Of a stretch of DNA of 46,904 nucleotides, positions 17,476 through 25,153 are shown in pieces. Origin of the DNA: Maridesulfovibrio zosterae DSM 11974 (GTDB lineage Bacteria > Desulfobacterota > Desulfovibrionia > Desulfovibrionales > Desulfovibrionaceae); the NCBI RefSeq assembly GCF_000425265.1, contig NZ_AUDC01000015.1, positions 164,228 through 211,131 on the forward strand. The letters are read 5' to 3'. How positions within the stretch are numbered: the stretch's first letter is position 1; each line of letters opens with the position of its first letter. Both the position numbers and the translations under genes were made by a program. The notes under the pieces are model-generated. The model was not told the origin of the DNA, ran no database searches, and saw only the letters and a list, made by a program, of their open reading frames with translations.

Positions 17476-18756
17476 ATGCTTACATTCCCAATAGCCATTG
17501 TAATGGCCCTATATTTTACAAGTATCCCCATTGCCTTTGCTCTGCTGGCTGCGGCTCTTTCATATTTTACCTTTGGAGATGTGGGAACACCGCCAGACCT
17601 GATCCTGCAGAAATTCATAACCTCCACCGCATCTTTCCCTTTACTGGCCATTCCATTTTTCATCATGGCCGGGGAAATAATGAACTTTTCAGGAATCAGT
17701 TCAAGCCTGATGAAAATGGCCGACGTGCTGACCGGGCATCTTCGTGGTGGTCTTGCTCAGGTCAACGTCCTACTGTCAACCCTGATGGGGGGAATATCAG
17801 GATCGGCTAATGCAGATGCAGCTATGCAGTCTAAAATACTGGTCCCCCAGATGACGAAGAGAGGTTACAGCACTCCTTTTGCTACCGCAATCACCGCGGC
17901 ATCTTCCGCCATTGCTCCGGTTATCCCTCCGGGAATTAACCTGATCATTTACGCCCTTATTGCGCAAGTCTCTGTGGCCAAAATGTTTATCGGTGGATAC
18001 ACTCCGGGTATTCTCATGTGTTTCGCCCTGATGCTAACCGTACATTTAATTGCAAAGAAAAGAGGCTACAAACCGTCACGGGAAAAAATGGCCTCCCCCA
18101 AAGAGATTTTTGCACAATTTAAAGAATCTATCTGGGGACTGCTCCTTCCACTTGGCATCATCGCCGGCATCCGTTTCGGAGTTTTCACTCCTACAGAAGC
18201 GGGTGCTATGGCAGTTCTGTTCTGTATTATTATCGGGGTATTTCTATACAAACAGCTGAGATGGGAACATTTTCCAATCATAATGAAAAATACACTGCTG
18301 GGCACAAGCTCAGTCATGTTAATCATCATCGCGGCCTCAGTATTCGGCCAATATATGAGCTGGGAACGGATTCCCCACCAGTTGACCCGCAGTATCCTGG
18401 CAATCTCCAACTCACCTTGGATGATTCTGGTTGTGATCAACATTCTGCTGCTTGTCTTAGGTATGTTCCTCGAAGGCGGTGCTTTGCTGATCATAGTCGC
18501 ACCACTTCTGGTCCCACTAGTCAAAAGCATGAATATCGATTTAATTCATTTCGGATTAATCATGATCGTAAATATCATGATCGGAGGGATAACGCCGCCG
18601 TTCGGCTCCATGATGTTCACCACATGTGCCATAACCGGTGCTACTGTTGGAGAATTTATCGGTGAGATCTGGCCTTTCATTCTGGCTCTGCTTGTCGTTC
18701 TCCTGATAGTAACCTACATGCCATCCGTGGTCATGTTTCTTCCCAACATCATCTAA
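17476..18756 (+). CDS. TRAP transporter large permease (DctM family), first system
   Basis: A 426-aa protein of about 12 membrane helices, the usual DctM length. Visible signatures are PLLAIPFFIMAGEIMNFSGIS, LMGGISGSANADAAMQS, PVIPPGINLIIYALIAQVSV and GVFTPTEAGAMAVLF. It is the transport channel, driving uptake with a sodium gradient in concert with DctP and DctQ. AAGGAGAG lies just before the ATG at 17476. Its stop codon overlaps the first possible start of the phosphodiesterase gene, so the two are coupled. Confidence 0.95.
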   Translation: MLTFPIAIVMALYFTSIPIAFALLAAALSYFTFGDVGTPPDLILQKFITSTASFPLLAIPFFIMAGEIMNFSGISSSLMKMADVLTGHLRGGLAQVNVLLSTLMGGISGSANADAAMQSKILVPQMTKRGYSTPFATAITAASSAIAPVIPPGINLIIYALIAQVSVAKMFIGGYTPGILMCFALMLTVHLIAKKRGYKPSREKMASPKEIFAQFKESIWGLLLPLGIIAGIRFGVFTPTEAGAMAVLFCIIIGVFLYKQLRWEHFPIIMKNTLLGTSSVMLIIIAASVFGQYMSWERIPHQLTRSILAISNSPWMILVVINILLLVLGMFLEGGALLIIVAPLLVPLVKSMNIDLIHFGLIMIVNIMIGGITPPFGSMMFTTCAITGATVGEFIGEIWPFILALLVVLLIVTYMPSVVMFLPNII

Positions 18757-18770
18757 TGGAGACTGATAAA

Positions 18771-19712
18771 ATGATGCTTATTGGACATAGAGGATGCAAA
18801 TATCCAGGATATAACCAAAATACGATCCGTGCGTTTGAAAAAGTAACATCTGAAAATGTTCCGGCCATAGAATTTGACGTGCAGCTTTGCGCCGATGGAG
18901 AACTGGTTGTAGTCCACAATCTCGACCTTGAAGAAGTATCAACGGGTAAAGGTGAAGTATCAACGACGGATTCCAGAACACTGAAAAGCCTTTATGCAGG
19001 TGATCCGGAGCAGGGCAAAGACCGAATTCCGTTTCTTCCTGAAGTCTTTGATTTCTTTGCCTCTTGTGAACCGGACAAACGTCCGGCAATCCACCTGGAG
19101 CTCAAGGGCAAAAACACAGGCCGGCGGGCTGGTGAGCTGTTTAAAAAATATGTTGCTGATGAAAAACTGGCTATTTCAGACATTCTGGTTAGTTCCTTCA
19201 ACTGGAAAGAACTCGAAGCCTTTCGTGAAATCTGTCCTACTGCAAAGATTGCGCTGCTCGACGGAGCTATTCGTCGAAATATACTTCTGGCAAAAGCCGG
19301 TCCGAAAGCGGAATGCTATTTTGCAAATGTTTTTGCCTATGGTAATGAAGACTATATGCTCCCGAGATTTGCAACTCTATCGGAAAATCTCATGTTGCTC
19401 GATGAAAAATGCAGTGACCAGAATATCCGTTCAATCCTGGCACAAGAGATAGAAGACTGCCTTGACGGACGTTTTTACAATGAGAAGCTGCTAGAGACTG
19501 CCTGCTCAATGAACGCAACTTCAGTCAATCTCTGGTTCCGTACAGTGTCTGCAGAATTCGTTGAAAAAGCCCACGAAAAAGGACTTTCCGTATTTGTATA
19601 CACTGCCAATCTCCCGCAAGAATGGGAAGAACTGAACGCCATAAAAGTTGATGGTATCTTTACTGATTTTTACGCAAAGGCTGTCAGCGCACTGGCTGTA
19701 CATAAATCTTAA
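18771..19712 (+). CDS. Glycerophosphodiester phosphodiesterase family protein
   Basis: A 313-aa TIM-barrel GDPD protein. Catalytic features are IGHRG (His), ENVPAIEFDVQLCADGELV (metal-binding Glu and Asp), and VVHNLDLEEVSTGKGEV. The second catalytic His normally followed by Asp is followed here by Asn (HN instead of HD). The family cleaves glycerophosphodiesters to glycerol 3-phosphate and an alcohol. No signal peptide is visible, so it would act in the cytosol on an imported compound. ATG at 18771 is preferred over the overlapping ATG at 18756, because GGAGA ends 8 nt before it. As last gene of the TRAP operon it suggests the transporter's substrate or its derivative is a phosphodiester; this is inference. 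Confidence 0.85.
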   Translation: MMLIGHRGCKYPGYNQNTIRAFEKVTSENVPAIEFDVQLCADGELVVVHNLDLEEVSTGKGEVSTTDSRTLKSLYAGDPEQGKDRIPFLPEVFDFFASCEPDKRPAIHLELKGKNTGRRAGELFKKYVADEKLAISDILVSSFNWKELEAFREICPTAKIALLDGAIRRNILLAKAGPKAECYFANVFAYGNEDYMLPRFATLSENLMLLDEKCSDQNIRSILAQEIEDCLDGRFYNEKLLETACSMNATSVNLWFRTVSAEFVEKAHEKGLSVFVYTANLPQEWEELNAIKVDGIFTDFYAKAVSALAVHKS

Positions 19713-19721
19713 CTGGACGAT

Positions 19722-19760
19722 TGGGATAGGAGCGAAGTTTCCAGCTTCGCACCTACCCCA
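19722..19760 (+). terminator. Hairpin after the TRAP/phosphodiesterase operon, possible terminator
   Basis: TGGGATAGG.GCGAAG (19722-19737) can pair with CTTCGC.CCTACCCCA (19745-19760), giving 14 base pairs with two mismatches and a 7-nt loop. Only a C/T-rich run (CGCTTTTCTTT) follows, so it may terminate weakly or act as an attenuator before the next gene at 19775. Confidence 0.5.
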
Positions 19761-19774
19761 CGCTTTTCTTTATC

Positions 19775-22700
19775 ATGACCAAAATATCTCCTCTCTTTTT
19801 CGATAAACGCGACTACCAGCTACTCCAAATCGTGGACGACGTTCTGAAGCGAGGCCCAAAGTCACGTGCTTTCCGCTCACTATTAGTCGAGCATATGCAT
19901 CCTCATGGAATAAAAGAGATGGCAGCACCACAGGGACTTCGAGTCGCCTATGCGGTTATCAGCCTGCTTGGGAGTTTTGAAAAAGGTCTGGCCCACGACA
20001 GATTAAAAGCACTTCGTTCATTGCGCGACGAAGTATTCCTGTCCTCTTCAACATATTACCGGAAAAATACTGCGCGCGTTCTTCTGCAGATTATGAAAAA
20101 GCTGGTTCGCTCAGACAACAGCGAATTACGCCGACTAAAACTGGCCCACGATTTCCGTATGATTTCAGCTGGAAACCCACGCAAAATTAGAAAAGAGCTG
20201 GCTAAATATCATCTTGTTGAAATGCCGGAAGAATGGAACCAGTTAGCCTTCGATGACCATGTACACGATGCAAACACTAAGGGCAGAAAATCGCCTACCC
20301 ATCTGATTATGGATGCCTGGATCAAAGGTATTAGAAATCTTACCGTGGTCTATTATAACTATGTCCGCCCTCAAGTTATCGAAGAGCTTCTTGAAGCAGG
20401 GAGTATTCTGGATATCAAAGTTCAGGTCGGCATTGAGCTTTCTGCTCGCTTTCGGGATAAGTATGTTCGTTTTACATGGGAACCAAATGTGCTTTCCGAT
20501 AGCGCCACCTATAATAATTTTTTAAAAAAAGACCGCGTTATGGATTTCCTTGAAGAAGGAAGAGAAGTATCCCGGTATCAGCAAAAATATGTTTTCGACA
20601 TACTAGCCGAATTCAACGAAAAACATCGTAAAATACTGAACACAGAACTCAGCTTAAAACTGTCCCCTTTGAGTAAGGATGAATTCCTTAGCTTTGTCGG
20701 AACGGGTCAACCTTCCATTCTTCACCTTGGCCGCTTTATCCACAACAAACTTTCGGAACATGTTGAATCGCTTTCTTCATATTCTACAGATAGCGATAGC
20801 GAAGAGGGCCCACTTACTCCTGAGCTGAAAGAAAAAATCCGCCGGTTAAGCGTCAAGTCGATCATTGATGACTTCTTTGCCCCTTCTAAAAACCCGGAAG
20901 TACATGACCCGACCGAACCTCATGACGATACAGAACTGCCAAAACTTTTACACTGCGGTATTAACGAAATATTGACGAGATTACTGAGACTTCATCCCAG
21001 CTCAAAATTTACCCTAAACCTCGCAAACCTCACCGCGCAAGATACATTGGAATTACTTTACGCCGGAGGGGGGATGATTACGCATATAGAAGCATATAAC
21101 CTTAAAGAAGCCTACCACAGTACAAAAGAAAGTCTTACTGCCGGGAATAAGACTTCCGTAGAAAAGACTTGCCAGCTGGATAAGTGTGAAAGCCATTATA
21201 TACCAATCGGCAGACTGCAAAAGGCACTGAATGATGATAGCGTTATCAGTCTTAAAAACGCCATTCGCGAAATCATCTATGACTATGAGAGCCAAATATT
21301 ACAACTGAAGAATGAGATCAAAGTAACCTTACAGATAGGTGAGAATATTGCCGGCTTAGAGGATAAACTCAAGTCGATGCAGAACCGTAAACCGGAACTC
21401 ATTGAGATTCTTTCAGATCTTGAAAACTTCCACAACAGCTACCGTAAACGCAGCCTCAGGACCAGAATTGGATCGGGCTCTACAGGACAGGCCGAGCACA
21501 GTAATGGAATGGGCTTTGTTGTTCTGGATACTCTCCCGTCCAGAGCCCGCAAACCATTTTACCGGAGCAATAGAGGGGATGATCTCACCCGTATTCCAGT
21601 AAGCGCTTTAATTACGAAAAACATTCACAACCGGAAAGGATTTGGGAGCCGAAAATTAAGCAGGACCTATGGCAGAAGAAATGGGCCAGAGCGCTGGGTG
21701 AACTGGAGTCTTGATGCATTTATGATACATGCCGGAGAACAGGGGAATATCGCGACTCTCGGAGGTCTTAGCAGACAGCCTGACAACGCCATCGCTATAT
21801 CTCCTAAAAAAAACCAAGAATCCCGGCATACCCCGTGGAAGTATCTAAACACCAATATAAAAAATACAGCTAAAGTTATGCTGGGATTTATTCCAGCTTT
21901 CCTGACTTTTTATCTGACCAAAGACTGGTGGCTTCTCTCATATTTCGGAGCGGTTATATGGTTTGCAATCACCGGAGCACGCAATATTATCCAATCCGTC
22001 CTCGGTGGAGGAGGATTGAGCCGTTCTCCGCTTCTTCCCTGGAATTCTCTGGTCAGTTGGAGCCGTATTTCGGACTCGCTCCTATACACAGGTTTTTCGG
22101 TACCGCTACTGGACTACCTTGTCAAAACTCTGCTGCTTGATAACACATTTGGAGTAACAACGGCCAACAACCCTATACTGCTGTATTCAGTTATGGGACT
22201 AACTAACGGCATATATCTGTCTACTAACAATGCAATACGAGGCCTGCCCAAAGGAGCTACCGTAGGTAATTCCTTCCGTTCTATACTCGCTATCCCTGTA
22301 GCAGTACTATTAAGCGGAGTTATCAGTTTTCTCCTCGCTTCAGCTGGAGTCCCTGATGTAAGCGGAATCCTGCAGAGATGGGCAACTATTATCTCAAAAT
22401 TAGCCTCGGATTTTGTTGCGGCTTTAATTGAAGGATTAGCCGACAGACAAACCAACGTCATGGCAAGAATCACTGAATACAAGACAAAAATATCCCAGCT
22501 TTTTAAAGTTTTCTCACGGCTGGACCTTATGTTCCCGGAAGAAGATGTTCTTGAAATGCTTCAGACCCCTAAAATCATGATGAAGACTTTAAGTAAAGAG
22601 GCTCAGGATCTTGAAAAGCTGATTATTGTTAATGCCTTAGACCTTATGTATTTCTGGCTGTATCAAGCACGATCACGAAAAGCACTGTCTATAATCCTGC

Positions 22701-22948
22701 AAAGCATGTCCCGCGAAGAATGGCTTATATTCTACCGTTCACAACTGATTCTGAAAAGGCACAAGGAAATAAGTCAAGTCTTTGTTGACGGTCTGGTTGG
22801 CAAAAACTTCTCTAAAGCTCTTGCCTTTTATCTGGATCAGTCTCCTCAATACCTGGCTGATATGAAAAAACTAGGCGAGAGATGCGGACAATCAGGTCAT
22901 TTGCGAGATAAAATTTTGGAATCATCTCTAGCAAAAATACATTTTTAA
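19775..22948 (+). CDS. Large multi-pass membrane protein with PHP-like N-terminal motifs, unknown function
   Basis: A 1057-aa protein not recognised with certainty. In the N-terminal half, FDDHVHD (His162, His164) and KVQVGIELSARF (Glu221) resemble the HxH and GIEIS metal motifs of PHP-type phosphoesterases. GGGMITHIEAYNLKE near 433-447 could be a later barrel strand. Residues about 535-605 include a basic, possibly coiled region. About five hydrophobic segments (near 700-860) include FIPAFLTFYLTKDWWLLSYF and SILAIPVAVLLSGVISFLLA. A soluble helical tail follows. There is no signal peptide. The start ATG at 19775 lacks a clear ribosome site, and a hairpin precedes it. It may be transcribed with the upstream phosphodiesterase operon (62-bp gap). 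Enzyme function is inference. Confidence 0.6.
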   Translation: MTKISPLFFDKRDYQLLQIVDDVLKRGPKSRAFRSLLVEHMHPHGIKEMAAPQGLRVAYAVISLLGSFEKGLAHDRLKALRSLRDEVFLSSSTYYRKNTARVLLQIMKKLVRSDNSELRRLKLAHDFRMISAGNPRKIRKELAKYHLVEMPEEWNQLAFDDHVHDANTKGRKSPTHLIMDAWIKGIRNLTVVYYNYVRPQVIEELLEAGSILDIKVQVGIELSARFRDKYVRFTWEPNVLSDSATYNNFLKKDRVMDFLEEGREVSRYQQKYVFDILAEFNEKHRKILNTELSLKLSPLSKDEFLSFVGTGQPSILHLGRFIHNKLSEHVESLSSYSTDSDSEEGPLTPELKEKIRRLSVKSIIDDFFAPSKNPEVHDPTEPHDDTELPKLLHCGINEILTRLLRLHPSSKFTLNLANLTAQDTLELLYAGGGMITHIEAYNLKEAYHSTKESLTAGNKTSVEKTCQLDKCESHYIPIGRLQKALNDDSVISLKNAIREIIYDYESQILQLKNEIKVTLQIGENIAGLEDKLKSMQNRKPELIEILSDLENFHNSYRKRSLRTRIGSGSTGQAEHSNGMGFVVLDTLPSRARKPFYRSNRGDDLTRIPVSALITKNIHNRKGFGSRKLSRTYGRRNGPERWVNWSLDAFMIHAGEQGNIATLGGLSRQPDNAIAISPKKNQESRHTPWKYLNTNIKNTAKVMLGFIPAFLTFYLTKDWWLLSYFGAVIWFAITGARNIIQSVLGGGGLSRSPLLPWNSLVSWSRISDSLLYTGFSVPLLDYLVKTLLLDNTFGVTTANNPILLYSVMGLTNGIYLSTNNAIRGLPKGATVGNSFRSILAIPVAVLLSGVISFLLASAGVPDVSGILQRWATIISKLASDFVAALIEGLADRQTNVMARITEYKTKISQLFKVFSRLDLMFPEEDVLEMLQTPKIMMKTLSKEAQDLEKLIIVNALDLMYFWLYQARSRKALSIILQSMSREEWLIFYRSQLILKRHKEISQVFVDGLVGKNFSKALAFYLDQSPQYLADMKKLGERCGQSGHLRDKILESSLAKIHF

Positions 22949-22961
22949 GTAACATAAATTC

Positions 22962-22993
22962 GAAAGCTTAGAAGATTTATCTTCTAAGCTTTC
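22962..22993. terminator. Perfect 14-bp hairpin after the large membrane protein
   Basis: GAAAGCTTAGAAGA (22962-22975) pairs perfectly with TCTTCTAAGCTTTC (22980-22993) around a 4-nt loop, 14 nt after the stop codon. Only a short T/A tail is present on either strand. It lies between convergent genes and may serve both directions. Confidence 0.65.
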
Positions 22994-23036
22994 TTAGGTG
23001 AGGATAAGTCATTAAAGAGGTCATCTGTTTAAGTTA

Positions 23037-23068
23037 GATCAAAGAGGAGCCCCGCAGAGCAGGACTCC
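23037..23068 (-). terminator. Possible terminator of the iorAB/acyl-CoA synthetase operon
   Basis: On the minus strand GGAGTCC and GGGCTCC (23062-23068 and 23046-23052) form a 7-bp stem including one G-U pair, followed by a short TCTTTG tail, just after the stop codon at 23087. The T tract is poor. Confidence 0.4.
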
Positions 23069-23086
23069 CGTAATAATATTTTAAAC

Positions 23087-25153
23087 TTATTCACAAATGA
23101 TTCTGGCATCCACAGCATAGATGGCAGAACCAAATCCCTTCAAAGGATTAATATCCATTTCCACAATCTGAGGAAAGTCCGCAGCCAATAGGCTGACACG
23201 AACAATTTGATCCGACAGGATGTCCAGATCCATACCTTGTTCTCCGCGCACCCCCTTGATAATGGGAGCTGCTGCAATGGAGTTGATCATACTCATAGCT
23301 TCTTCAGGAGCAAGTGGAGCCAGGCGAAACTGAATATCCTTCATAGCTTCGGCATAAATGCCGCCTAGGCCGAACGCCGTAAGTGAACCGAAAGGCTCTT
23401 CGCGTTTAATCCCGACTATGACTTCAGTACCCTGAATCATCTGCTGAACCAGCACACCAACAGCATCAGGGATGTCCATCAGCTTATCGAAAGCGGCTTG
23501 CGCTTCCGTCAGGTCACCGATGTTTAACATAACACCGCCAACATCAGTCTTATGTAACGGCCCTTCTACTTTCATCACCCATGGAAAAGGAAATTCACCA
23601 GTCAGTTCACTCAAAGCTTCTTTTGTCATAACACTTTGTTGACCAGGCAGGTTGATACCGGCAGCAGTCAAAAGATCGGCTACAGTTTCAGCATCCAGAA
23701 TCCCAGTCTTACCATCCATAATTGTCTTGATTCGGTCCAAATCATATCCTTCCGGTATTTCAGAGGACATAGCGATTTGCGGACGGTTAACGACACGTCC
23801 GAGTGCTCGTCCCATGGCTACTTCATCTTCAAAATAGCACTTACCCACTTTGGTAAAGGCTGATAATGCTTTAGCCGACGTTACAGCAGTACAGAAGGAA
23901 GGAAAGACAGGCATAGGTAAAGTATCCATCGCCTTAATAATCACGTCATAGATAGCACTGATATCCGAAAGACCCGAATCACCAAGCACCACCATTATGT
24001 AATCAATGCTGTCAGCCTCTTCTTCTGCAAGGATCTTAAAGATATCGGCAAAGTGCTGAGCTGTGCGGGCTGGTAGACAATCAATCGGGTTAACCATGCT
24101 GGAGCTAGGTAACAGAGCATCTGCCAGACGTGCCTGAGTTTTTGCTTTGAGAACTGGAGCTTCAATGCCCTGCCTATTAAGTTCGTCGGCCAGCATTACT
24201 CCAGGACCGCCGGCATCAGTAACGATGCAGACACGTTTACCATCAAGCTTATCTTTGGCAATTCTCATGATACAAGCAATATCCACCAGTTCAATTCGGG
24301 ATTGAACCCGGATAATACCGGCTTTGTCAAACATGGCCTGCACTGCGGTGTCACTAGAAACCAGCGCACCAGTATGGCTGGCAGCAGCCCGATTGCCTGC
24401 TTCAGTAGCACCAGCTTTAATTCCGGCTAGATGACACCCTTTAGCAGCCAGACTCTTAGCGCTTGAAATCAGCTTTTGGGGATCGTTGACAGTTTCCATA
24501 TACAGAATCTTTACTGTAGAGGATTTTTCATCATAAGATTTATCGAACAACTCCAAAAGATCTGTGACCTCTGTCTGAGCTGAATTGCCAACTGTCATAA
24601 AGGAATTGAAGGGCAACCCACGTTTAGTGGCCTGTTCCGCCAGATAATCAATCGTGGCACCAGATCCACTCAGAAAGTCAATGCCTTCCGTAGACATGAG
24701 GGGCAGGATTCCAGCGAATTTGCCCGCCACTTCAGTGGTCATAACGCCTAAACAATTGGGTCCAAGCAAAAGCATATCATTAGCGTCAGCTATTTCCTTG
24801 AAACGCCGCTCTTCGGCCTTGCCTTCTTCATTGAGCTCGCCAAAACCGGCGGAAAGAATCACTGCTGATTTTCCGCCTTTGGCACACAGGTCTTCAAGGC
24901 TTGAGCGTACAAACTTAGCCGGAATTGCCAGATAGGCAAGGTCTGGAATCTCAGGCATATCAGCTATACTTTTATACGCCGGAACACCTTGGACACTATC
25001 ACTTTTGGGATTTACAACCATGACCCGTCCCTCGTAACCCCTCTCAAGAATATTTGAGAGGAGCCGTCCTCCGGGTTTCCTTATATCATCACTGCCACCA
25101 ATGATGGCAATGCTTTGCGGGCTTAATAAACGTTTGAGCATATTCATATCCAC
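23087..25153 (-). CDS. ADP-forming acyl-CoA synthetase (CoA-binding, ligase and ATP-grasp fused)
   Basis: The 688-aa protein has the classical fused order. It starts with a CoA-binding Rossmann domain (LLSPQSIAIIGGSDDIRKPGG at the N-terminus), then a succinyl-CoA-ligase-like domain with the phosphohistidine loop ASHTGALVSSDT. A C-terminal ATP-grasp domain (about 460-685) includes FPFPWVMKVEGPLHKTDVGG and VEMDINPLKGF. It converts acyl-CoA, ADP and phosphate to acid, CoA and ATP. It directly follows the fused IorAB gene (stop and start adjacent), so aryl-acetyl-CoA or another acyl-CoA made by IorAB is the likely substrate. The start is GTG at 25153; ATGs at 25147 and 25141 are equally possible. 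Confidence 0.92.
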   Translation of the reverse strand: MDMNMLKRLLSPQSIAIIGGSDDIRKPGGRLLSNILERGYEGRVMVVNPKSDSVQGVPAYKSIADMPEIPDLAYLAIPAKFVRSSLEDLCAKGGKSAVILSAGFGELNEEGKAEERRFKEIADANDMLLLGPNCLGVMTTEVAGKFAGILPLMSTEGIDFLSGSGATIDYLAEQATKRGLPFNSFMTVGNSAQTEVTDLLELFDKSYDEKSSTVKILYMETVNDPQKLISSAKSLAAKGCHLAGIKAGATEAGNRAAASHTGALVSSDTAVQAMFDKAGIIRVQSRIELVDIACIMRIAKDKLDGKRVCIVTDAGGPGVMLADELNRQGIEAPVLKAKTQARLADALLPSSSMVNPIDCLPARTAQHFADIFKILAEEEADSIDYIMVVLGDSGLSDISAIYDVIIKAMDTLPMPVFPSFCTAVTSAKALSAFTKVGKCYFEDEVAMGRALGRVVNRPQIAMSSEIPEGYDLDRIKTIMDGKTGILDAETVADLLTAAGINLPGQQSVMTKEALSELTGEFPFPWVMKVEGPLHKTDVGGVMLNIGDLTEAQAAFDKLMDIPDAVGVLVQQMIQGTEVIVGIKREEPFGSLTAFGLGGIYAEAMKDIQFRLAPLAPEEAMSMINSIAAAPIIKGVRGEQGMDLDILSDQIVRVSLLAADFPQIVEMDINPLKGFGSAIYAVDARIICE

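Noticed and set aside
18066-18530. Minus-strand 154-codon frame inside dctM
   Set aside because: Antisense to a full-length DctM permease with all family motifs; Ile/Met/Thr-rich shadow translation.
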